Assembly (NCBI GenBank): GCA_026712885.1
Contig: JAPOPO010000490.1
Span: forward strand, 1 to 6,513
Reading direction: 5' to 3'
Origin: Rhodospirillales bacterium
Lineage (GTDB): Bacteria; Pseudomonadota; Alphaproteobacteria; UBA828
DNA length: 6,513 nt
Shown here in pieces: positions 1 to 5,368 of this stretch (its first letter is position 1; each line of letters starts with the position of its first letter). Position numbers and translations under genes: made by a program. Below the pieces are notes generated by a model. The model was given only the letters and a program-made list of their open reading frames with translations, was not told the origin of the DNA and did not search any database.

Positions 1-504
1 GCCTGCCGGGTGGAGCACGACCACGGAGAGAGCTTCGCGGCCGCGGAAGGCCTCGATCGCCGCCGCCCCCGTATCGCCCGAGGTGGCTGCGAGGATCGTC
101 GCCGTCCGCCCGCGCTTCGCCAGCACCGCGTCCAGCAGGCGCGCGACCATCTGAAGCGCAAAGTCCTTGAACGCCAGCGTCGGCCCGTGGAAGAGCTCCA
201 GCAGCCATTGGTCGGGGCCGAGCTGCACCAGCGGTGCCGCCGCAGGGTGGTCGAAGCCGGCGTAGCTCTCCGCCGCGATGGCCGCGAGTTGCGTGCGCGA
301 GAAGGCGCGCCCGGTGAACTCCGCCACGACGGTGGCGGCGACGTCCGCATAGGGCCGGCCGCTGAGCGCCTCGAGCGTATCGGTGTCGAGGGTGGGCCAG
401 CGCTCGGGCAAGTAGAGGCCGCCGTCACGCGCGAGACCCTGGAGCAGGGCGTGTTCGAACGAGACCGTCCGCCCTCCGGTCTGCCGCGTGCTGATGTAGC
501 GCAA
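1..504 (-). CDS. thrC: Threonine synthase, N-terminal part (gene runs off the left edge)
   Basis: This PLP enzyme converts O-phosphohomoserine to threonine and phosphate, the last step of threonine biosynthesis, in the cytoplasm. Translating the minus strand from 504 gives 168 residues, open to position 1. The N-terminus LRYISTR matches the family opening (usually M-[RK]-Y-I-S-T-R). GLARDGGLYLPE (residues 23-34) is the conserved N-terminal domain motif. ELFHGPTLAFKDFALQ (103-118) carries the PLP-binding lysine, K113. ATSGDTG (140-146) is the phosphate/PLP-binding loop, and the fragment ends in VVLHPAG just where the family continues with a G-R-V-S-P-type motif. The start is TTG at 504-502: an in-frame TAG lies at 531-529, no ATG, GTG or other TTG lies between, and GGAGAG sits 6 nt upstream. 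It is transcribed divergently from the ABC operon. The family is usually well over 400 residues, so more than half is missing only because the window ends. The family assignment is near certain. Confidence 0.96.
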   Translation of the reverse strand, partial: MRYISTRQTGGRTVSFEHALLQGLARDGGLYLPERWPTLDTDTLEALSGRPYADVAATVVAEFTGRAFSRTQLAAIAAESYAGFDHPAAAPLVQLGPDQWLLELFHGPTLAFKDFALQMVARLLDAVLAKRGRTATILAATSGDTGAAAIEAFRGREALSVVVLHPAG

Positions 505-510
505 GCCGCG

Positions 511-516
511 CTCTCC
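511..516 (-). promoter_or_regulatory. Ribosome binding site of thrC
   Basis: Read on the minus strand, GGAGAG lies 6 nt before the TTG at 504-502. Together with the upstream in-frame stop at 531-529 it fixes TTG as the start, since no other start codon is available between the stop and the conserved YISTR residues. Confidence 0.75.
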
Positions 517-518
517 GT

Positions 519-548
519 ACTCTTCCGGCTACTTCCGGACTCTTCCGG
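519..548 (-). repeat. Three tandem 10-bp repeats in the thrC leader
   Basis: On the plus strand three contiguous decamers follow one another: ACTCTTCCGG (519-528), CTACTTCCGG (529-538) and ACTCTTCCGG (539-548). The outer two are identical and the middle one differs at two or three bases. In thrC sense each unit begins CCGGAAG. They lie between the candidate thrC promoter (-10 at 559-564) and the thrC Shine-Dalgarno, so they would occupy most of the predicted 5' leader. The period of 10 is close to one DNA helical turn. The repeat is seen directly; whether it does anything is unknown. Confidence 0.7.
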
Positions 549-558
549 CCCGGTCCAG

Positions 559-586
559 ACTATACGCGCCCGCCACCGGCCGGCAA
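559..586 (-). promoter_or_regulatory. Candidate sigma70-type promoter of thrC
   Basis: On the minus strand the candidate -35 is TTGCCG (586-581, 4 of 6 matches to TTGACA) and the -10 is TATAGT (564-559, 5 of 6 matches to TATAAT), with a 16-bp spacer. Transcription would start near 552, giving a leader of about 48 nt that contains the three decamer repeats. TATA-like sequence is rare in this GC-rich region, which makes the -10 stand out. Consensus matching only; not proven. Confidence 0.42.
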
Positions 587-688
587 GGAAACGCCGCCCG
601 TGGCGGGAATCTCGCCATTTGGCCGGGGCGCCCGAGGGTTGTACGCTGCGCCCGCGGCCCGAGGCGGCCACTGAGCCGGCCGGTGGCG
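571..688. repeat. Perfect 14-bp inverted repeat spanning the divergent control region
   Basis: The left arm CGCCACCGGCCGGC (571-584) is the exact reverse complement of the right arm GCCGGCCGGTGGCG (675-688). The two arm centres are 104 bp apart. Each arm also contains the 8-bp palindrome CCGGCCGG, so each could be a dimer-type operator by itself. The left arm falls between the -35 and -10 of the candidate thrC promoter. The right arm falls in the presumed leader of the binding-protein gene, 29 bp before its start codon. The repeat is certain; an operator role is inference, and GC richness makes chance repeats more likely than usual. Confidence 0.6.
619..647 (+). promoter_or_regulatory. Weak candidate promoter for the ABC transporter operon
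   Basis: TTGGCC (619-624, 4 of 6 matches to TTGACA) and TACGCT (642-647, 3 of 6 matches to TATAAT) are separated by 17 bp, upstream of the binding-protein gene and on the strand facing it. This is the best spacing-compatible pair I found in 565-716, but the -10 is poor, so it may need an activator or may be wrong. A small hairpin (TGGCG 601-605 with CGCCA 613-617) lies just upstream. Confidence 0.25.
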
Positions 689-716
689 CGCATGAGCGAT
701 TAAGGGAGACACACAC

Positions 717-2321
717 ATGCTTCGATCGTTGCGAACGGTGGCCCTGGCAGGTGCCGCCACGGTGGCCGGCGCCGCATTGGCGCTGGGCGCTCTCGACACC
801 AAACCCGCCAAAGCCGAAAGCGGCGGCACGCTGATCTGGTCGATCCCGGCGGCGATGAGCCTGTTCGACCCGCCGCAGTCCTGCGGCTGGCTCACGAAGA
901 ACGCCACCCACATGATCTTCGACGGCCTGGTCGAGCTGGAGCTCGGCAAGCCGGAGGAGGGATGGGCGACGCTCCGGCCGGCGCTCGCCGAGTCCTGGAC
1001 CGTCTCCGAGGATGGCCGGACCTACACCTTCAACCTGCGCAAGGGCGTCAAGTTCCACGACGGCACGCCCTTCAACGCCGAGGTGGCGAAGTGGAACTAC
1101 GACCGCTTCTCCAACCCCGACGCGCCGCAATACAACTCGGTCGCCAACGCCTACCTGAACTTCTACGCGCGCTGGATCGAGTCCAGCCGTGTGGTCGACG
1201 AGCACACCTTCGAGATCGTGCTCATCCAGCCGCACTACGAGTGGCTGCAGATCGGCCAGTCCTCCTGCGGGCAGCCGGAAATGATCAGCCCGACCGCGTG
1301 GGAGAAGCACGGCGATCAGGACATCGCGCTCCATCCAGTCGGCACCGGTCCGTTCAAGTTCGTCGAGCGTGAAATCGACGTGATGGTCGTGCTCGAGCGC
1401 AACGACGACTACTACGGCGAGCCGGCCAAGCTCGACTACATGGTCTATCGCCAGATCACCGACCCGGCGACGCGCATCGCGGCGCTCAGGGCCGGCGAGA
1501 TCAACATGGTCACCGAGCCCACCTGGGACGAGATCGAGAACCTGGTCGACGAGGGCTTCCAGCTTCTGCTGCAGCCCAACGTTCCCTCGGTCTGGTACGC
1601 CGCGTTCAACATGAATCACCCGGCGCTGCAGGACGTGCGCGTGCGCAAGGCGATCAACATGGCGATCGACCGTGAGGGCGTGGCCCGCGAGGTGCTGAGA
1701 GGCACCGGCAAGGCCGAGCACGGCATGCTCTCCGCCGGCACCTTCGCCTACGATCCCGACTATGCGCCCTATCCCTACGACCCCGAGGGCGCCAAGGCGC
1801 TGCTTGCCGAGGCCGGCTACGGGGACGGCGGGCTGGAGCTCACCTTCGAGATCTTCGACTACGGCTGGAACGAGGCCTGGGAAAAGTGGATGCAGCGCGA
1901 CCTCAAGAAGGTCGGCATCGACCTCAAGCTGGAGAAGCTGGAGTGGATGACCTATCTCGGCAAGTGGCTCCAGGGCATGCCCGAGACCGTGGCGATGAAC
2001 AGCATGGGCTGGGGCTGGTCGGTGCCGTACTGGACCGCCCACGCCACCCGTTGCGACCATCACCCGCCGAACGGCATCAACGGCGGCTGGTACTGCAACG
2101 AGAAGGTCGATGCGCTCTACCAGCAGGCGATCCAGACCGAGGATCAGGCTGAGGCCACGAAGCTCTATCGCGAGGCCAACCGCATCATCATGGAGGAGGA
2201 CGTCGCCTTCGTGCCGGTGTTCAGCTACCACAATCCGATCGTTCTGGCGCCCAACGTGAAGGGCTTCGTGAACGGTCAGGAGAACTGGTACGACTACACC
2301 CTGCCCTGGGTTGAGGAGTAG
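717..2321 (+). CDS. ABC transporter periplasmic substrate-binding protein, family 5 (peptide/nickel/opine type)
   Basis: This 534-residue protein captures the ligand in the periplasm and delivers it to the permeases encoded just downstream. Residues 1-33 form a Sec-type signal peptide: Arg at 3 and 6, a long Ala/Val/Gly/Leu core, and a likely cut after PAKA (30-33). The mature part has the SBP_bac_5 hallmarks: DGRTYTF near 99-105, KGVKFHDGTPF (109-119), GTGPF (209-213), DVRVRKAINMAIDRE (306-320), and YDPEGAKALLAEAGY before the C-terminal lobe. Length is normal for the family. There is no lipobox cysteine after the signal peptide, so it should be soluble. Four cysteines (C56, C184, C446, C460) all lie in the mature protein and could form two disulfides. 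The ATG at 717 follows GGGAGA (704-709) with a 7-nt spacer. It is the first gene of the operon and is followed by strong stem-loops. Dipeptides or oligopeptides are the default ligand, but nickel, heme, glutathione or other ligands are possible. Confidence 0.94.
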   Translation: MLRSLRTVALAGAATVAGAALALGALDTKPAKAESGGTLIWSIPAAMSLFDPPQSCGWLTKNATHMIFDGLVELELGKPEEGWATLRPALAESWTVSEDGRTYTFNLRKGVKFHDGTPFNAEVAKWNYDRFSNPDAPQYNSVANAYLNFYARWIESSRVVDEHTFEIVLIQPHYEWLQIGQSSCGQPEMISPTAWEKHGDQDIALHPVGTGPFKFVEREIDVMVVLERNDDYYGEPAKLDYMVYRQITDPATRIAALRAGEINMVTEPTWDEIENLVDEGFQLLLQPNVPSVWYAAFNMNHPALQDVRVRKAINMAIDREGVAREVLRGTGKAEHGMLSAGTFAYDPDYAPYPYDPEGAKALLAEAGYGDGGLELTFEIFDYGWNEAWEKWMQRDLKKVGIDLKLEKLEWMTYLGKWLQGMPETVAMNSMGWGWSVPYWTAHATRCDHHPPNGINGGWYCNEKVDALYQQAIQTEDQAEATKLYREANRIIMEEDVAFVPVFSYHNPIVLAPNVKGFVNGQENWYDYTLPWVEE

Positions 2322-2342
2322 GGAGCAGGAAGCAGCGCAAGA

Positions 2343-2398
2343 GGCCGCCGGGCATAATGCCCGGCGGCCGGCTGCGTGCGGCGCGGGTAAGCGCCGCA
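2343..2398 (+). promoter_or_regulatory. Two consecutive intercistronic stem-loops after the binding-protein gene
   Basis: Stem 1 has GGCCGCCGGGCA (2343-2354), loop TAA, and TGCCCGGCGGCC (2358-2369): 12 perfect base pairs, nearly all G-C. Stem 2 has TGCGGCGC (2377-2384), loop GGGTAA, and GCGCCGCA (2391-2398): 8 pairs, extendable through a 3-nt bulge by pairing GCTGC (2371-2375) with GCAGC (2396-2400). Neither is followed by a U-tract, so they are poor intrinsic terminators. In well-studied importer operons (malE-malF in E. coli is the classic case) such hairpins protect the upstream binding-protein mRNA from 3' exonucleases, giving excess binding protein. The structure is plain from sequence; the role is inferred. 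Confidence 0.75.
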
Positions 2399-2456
2399 GC
2401 GACTGTGAGTCCGTTAGCGTGATTGTCCACTTGCCTACGGGAGGCGCCGCCGCGCC

Positions 2457-3425
2457 ATGACGCGGTTCATCGTCATGCGCCTCCTCACGATTGTCCCGAT
2501 CATGTTCGGGGTGTCGTTCTTCGTCTTCATTCTGGCGCATCTCGCGCCCGGCGACGTCACCACGACGCTGACGGGGCCTTACGCGACCGAGGAGACGCGC
2601 GAGCAGATCCGCGAATCCCTCGGGCTGAACGAGCCGCTCCCGGTCCAGTACGGCAAGTGGCTGAGTCACATCCTCCAGGGCGAGTTCGGCAAGTCGATCG
2701 CCAACCGGCGCATGGTCGCCGAGCTGATCTTCCCGAAATTCGCGAACTCCCTGATCCTGGCGCTGACCAGCGCGGCGCTTGCCTACGTCATCGGTCTCTT
2801 CGCCGGAATATTTGCGGCGTCTCGGCCCTACGGCTATTTCGACCGATTTACCATCGCCGGCACCCTTATGTTCGGCAGCATCCCGCCCTACTGGTTCGGG
2901 CTGTTGCTGGTGCTCTTGTTCTCGCTGACCTGGCGCTGGCTGCCGGCGACGGGCATGACCAAGATCGTCGGCGGTGGCGGGCCGATCGACGTCATCCTGC
3001 ATCTGATCCTGCCAACTATCGCCGCGGGCGCGGCGCCCGCGGCGATCATCGCGCGCACCGTCCGCGCGACCATGCTCGAGATCCTGAGCCAGAACTACAT
3101 CAAGGTCGCCCGCGCCAAGGGCATTCGGCGCGGCGTGATCCTGCGCAAGCACGCGCTCCGCAACGCGCTGCCGCCGATTGCCACAATCTGCGGCCTGCAG
3201 CTCGGCTACCTGCTGGGCGGCGTGCTCTTCGTCGAGGTGATCTTCGCCTGGCCCGGCATCGGCTATCAGCTCTGGCAGGCGATCCAGGCGCGCGACATCC
3301 CCACCATTCAGGGCGCCTCGCTGATCATCGGGGCCGCCTTCGTTCTGGTGAACCTCGCGGTCGATGTGTTCAACGCCTACACCGACCCCAAGATCCGCAT
3401 CTCCGAGGGAGTGCGCTCGCGATGA
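2457..3425 (+). CDS. ABC transporter permease, DppB/OppB type
   Basis: This 322-residue inner-membrane protein is one half of the translocation channel. It has the usual DppB layout: a first membrane segment at about 8-30 (with the FVFILAHLAPGD ending typical of the family), a periplasmic region with SLGLNEPLPVQYGKWL, then further hydrophobic segments at about 97-121, 131-158, 178-200, 239-265 and 285-310. The cytoplasmic EAA-type loop is NYIKVARAKGI (213-223) continuing to HALRNALPP (232-240); it contacts an ATPase subunit. FAWPGIG in the fifth-segment region is another family hallmark. Length is normal. The ATG at 2457 gives the standard N-terminus (MTRFIVMRLL); GGGAGG at 2439-2444 is 12 nt upstream, longer than ideal, and no better start is in frame. 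The gene follows the binding protein after 135 bp and its stop overlaps the next start by 4 nt. Confidence 0.95.
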   Translation: MTRFIVMRLLTIVPIMFGVSFFVFILAHLAPGDVTTTLTGPYATEETREQIRESLGLNEPLPVQYGKWLSHILQGEFGKSIANRRMVAELIFPKFANSLILALTSAALAYVIGLFAGIFAASRPYGYFDRFTIAGTLMFGSIPPYWFGLLLVLLFSLTWRWLPATGMTKIVGGGGPIDVILHLILPTIAAGAAPAAIIARTVRATMLEILSQNYIKVARAKGIRRGVILRKHALRNALPPIATICGLQLGYLLGGVLFVEVIFAWPGIGYQLWQAIQARDIPTIQGASLIIGAAFVLVNLAVDVFNAYTDPKIRISEGVRSR

Positions 3426-4348
3426 CGGACGCGCCGGGTCTCCACAGCCAATCGGTGCGGCAGCGCTCAGCGGCCGAGCTCCGGCGCGAGAACCTCCACA
3501 TCATGTGGCGGACGCTGACGCTCGCCTGGCACGCCTATGCCAAGGACAAGGCGGCGGTGGGTGCGCTGGTCTTCATGGTGATCGTGGTGCTGATCTCGAT
3601 CTTCGCGCCCTGGATCAGCCCGCACGACCCGACCGAGGCGGTCGGCACCCGCGGCGGCCTGCCAGGGACCGACGGCCTCCTCCTCGGGGGCGACATGGAC
3701 GGCCGCGACATGCTGTCCCGCCTCTTCTGGGGCGGGCGGGTGTCGCTGCTCATCGGCGTCGTGCCGACCGTTGCGGCCACCTTCATCGCCGTCGTGCTCG
3801 GCCTCTTCGCCGGCTACGTCGGCGGCTGGTTGGACCAGGTGGTGATGCGCATCCTCGACGTCTTCTTCGCCTTTCCGCTGGTGCTGCTCGCCATCGTCAT
3901 CGCCGGCATCCTCGACCCCGGCGTCGCCACGCTGATCCTCTCCATCACCGTGGCGCTCGTGCCCTACATCGCGCGCCTGGTGCGAACCACCACGGTCTCG
4001 GTCAAGCAGGAGCCCTATATCGAGGCCGCGCGCGCCGGCGGCGCCACGACTCCCACCATCCTCGCCCGCTACGTCCTGCCCAACATGCTGGCGCCGGTGA
4101 TCGTCTATTCGACGACGCTGATCGGCCTGATGATGGTGGTGGGCTCCGGCCTCTCCTTCCTCGGCCTCGGCATCCAACCGCCGGACGCAGACTGGGGCAC
4201 GATGGTCTCCGACGGCCGCGCGGTGCTGAAGAGGGCGCCGCACGCGACCGCCTTCCCGGGCTTCATCATCGTGATCGTGTCGCTCGCCTTCTCCTTCATC
4301 GGCGACGGGCTGCGCGATGCGCTCGACCCCCGCGCCAGGGTGCGCTGA
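3422..4348 (+). CDS. ABC transporter permease, DppC/OppC type
   Basis: This 308-residue protein is the second channel subunit. Residues 27-70 form the OppC N-terminal domain: cytoplasmic WRTLTLAWHAYAKDKAA, then the first membrane segment at about 46-65, ending ISPHDP. GRDMLSRLFWGGRVSL (94-109) is the conserved motif before the second segment, although the usual GTDxxGRD reads GGDMDGRD here. Further segments lie at about 107-131, 139-163, 166-185, 224-250 and 277-295. The EAA loop is EAARAGG (201-207) followed by ARYVLPN (215-221). LSFLGLGIQPPDADWGTM (244-261) and GDGLRDALDPR (294-304) are strong DppC hallmarks. The ATG at 3422 overlaps the TGA of the preceding permease (ATGA), with GAGGGAG (3405-3411) 10 nt upstream, so translational coupling is likely. 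The same frame stays open upstream through the previous gene, but that part has no permease sequence. Confidence 0.95.
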   Translation: MTDAPGLHSQSVRQRSAAELRRENLHIMWRTLTLAWHAYAKDKAAVGALVFMVIVVLISIFAPWISPHDPTEAVGTRGGLPGTDGLLLGGDMDGRDMLSRLFWGGRVSLLIGVVPTVAATFIAVVLGLFAGYVGGWLDQVVMRILDVFFAFPLVLLAIVIAGILDPGVATLILSITVALVPYIARLVRTTTVSVKQEPYIEAARAGGATTPTILARYVLPNMLAPVIVYSTTLIGLMMVVGSGLSFLGLGIQPPDADWGTMVSDGRAVLKRAPHATAFPGFIIVIVSLAFSFIGDGLRDALDPRARVR

Positions 4349-4360
4349 GGGAGGCGCCCG

Positions 4361-5368
4361 GTGAGCGAGCCGATCCTCAGCGTGCGCGGTCTCAAGACCC
4401 ACTTCCGCCTGCGCACCGGCACCTTGAAGGCGGTGGACGGCCTCTCCTTCGAGCTTCAGGCCGGGCGCGTGCTGTGCATCGTGGGCGAATCCGGCTCGGG
4501 CAAGAGCGTGACGGCGCAGTCGATCATGCGCCTGATCGAGCTGCCGGGGCGGATCGTCGACGGCGACATCTCCTTCCGCAACCAGGACCTGCTGGCGCTC
4601 ACGGAGCACGAGATGGAGGACCTGCGCGGCAACCGCATCGGCATGATCTTCCAGGACCCGATGACCTCGCTCAATCCGGTCTTCACCATCGGCGAGCAGA
4701 TCGTCGAGACCATCATCGCGCACACCGGCGCGAGCAAGGAGGAGGCCCGCGCCCGCGCGGTCGAGCTGATGCGCCTCGTCGGCATCCCCGAGCCCGAGGG
4801 GCGCCTCGCCGACTACCCGCACCAGTTCTCGGGCGGGATGCGCCAGCGCGTGCTGATCGCCATCGCCATCGCCTGCGAGCCCGACATCCTCATCGCCGAC
4901 GAGCCGACGACGGCGCTCGACGTCACCATCCAGGCCCAGATCCTGCGCCTGCTCTCTGACATCCAGAAGAAGCTCGGCAGCGCCATGATCCTCATCACCC
5001 ACGACCTCGGCGTGGTCTCGGCCATGGCCGACGAGGTGCTGGTGATGTATTCCGGCAGGATGGTCGAGTACGGCGACGTGAAGACGATCTTCCGCAACCC
5101 CCGGCATCCCTACACCCTGGGCCTGCTGGATTCGATCATCAAGCTGGACGATTCCCGCGAGTCCGAGCTGCGCTCGATCTCCGGTCTGCCGCCGATCCCC
5201 ATCGACCCGCCGCCGGGCTGCGCGTTCCGCGACCGCTGCGTCCACGCCATGGACATCTGCGGCCAGCAGGACCCGCCCTGGGTCGAGACCGCGACGGGGT
5301 CCACCGCCGTCTGCCACGCCGTCCAGGCGGAGGAAGCAGGCGGGCCGGGTGCGGGAGCCGCGCCATGA
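4361..5368 (+). CDS. ABC transporter ATP-binding protein, DppD/OppD type
   Basis: This 335-residue cytoplasmic ATPase energises uptake and is expected to pair with the downstream ATPase. All motifs are intact: Walker A GESGSGKS (42-49), Q-loop Q98 in IFQDPMTSLNP, signature SGGMRQR (157-163), Walker B ILIADE (176-181) with catalytic E181, and the H-loop histidine H214 in ITHDLGVV. The C-terminal oligopeptide-transporter domain (oligo_HPY) starts near HPYTLGLL and holds four cysteines, C287, C293, C300 and C318, spaced C-x5-C-x6-C-x17-C. The same spacing occurs in the partner ATPase. Such motifs have been linked to a [4Fe-4S] cluster in some DppD/OppD-type proteins, as I recall from recent structural work. 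The start is GTG at 4361, with AGGGAGG (4348-4354) 6 nt upstream, 12 bp after the permease stop. The end overlaps the next gene (ATGA). Confidence 0.95.
   Translation: MSEPILSVRGLKTHFRLRTGTLKAVDGLSFELQAGRVLCIVGESGSGKSVTAQSIMRLIELPGRIVDGDISFRNQDLLALTEHEMEDLRGNRIGMIFQDPMTSLNPVFTIGEQIVETIIAHTGASKEEARARAVELMRLVGIPEPEGRLADYPHQFSGGMRQRVLIAIAIACEPDILIADEPTTALDVTIQAQILRLLSDIQKKLGSAMILITHDLGVVSAMADEVLVMYSGRMVEYGDVKTIFRNPRHPYTLGLLDSIIKLDDSRESELRSISGLPPIPIDPPPGCAFRDRCVHAMDICGQQDPPWVETATGSTAVCHAVQAEEAGGPGAGAAP

Noticed and set aside
10..834. Plus-strand open frame of 274 codons at the left end
   Set aside because: It is antisense to the clear threonine synthase sequence for 1-504, then runs through the control region and the out-of-frame start of the binding protein. 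Its Arg-rich translation has no recognisable domain.
2401..2411. Third small hairpin GACT-GTG-AGTC downstream of the two intercistronic stem-loops
   Set aside because: Only 4 base pairs with a 3-nt loop; easily due to chance and probably unstable.
2423..3421. Frame open from 2423 straight into the DppC-type permease, looking like a 641-residue fusion protein
   Set aside because: The first 333 codons are the DppB-type permease read in the wrong frame: Arg/Pro/His-rich, no membrane segments. The real DppC-type N-terminus begins at the ATG at 3422 with a proper Shine-Dalgarno.
3467..5317. Long antisense open frame of 616 codons on the minus strand
   Set aside because: Its translation is an Asp/His/Glu/Arg-rich low-complexity string without recognisable domains, the usual mirror image of GC-rich coding DNA. 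It overlaps three well-supported plus-strand genes.
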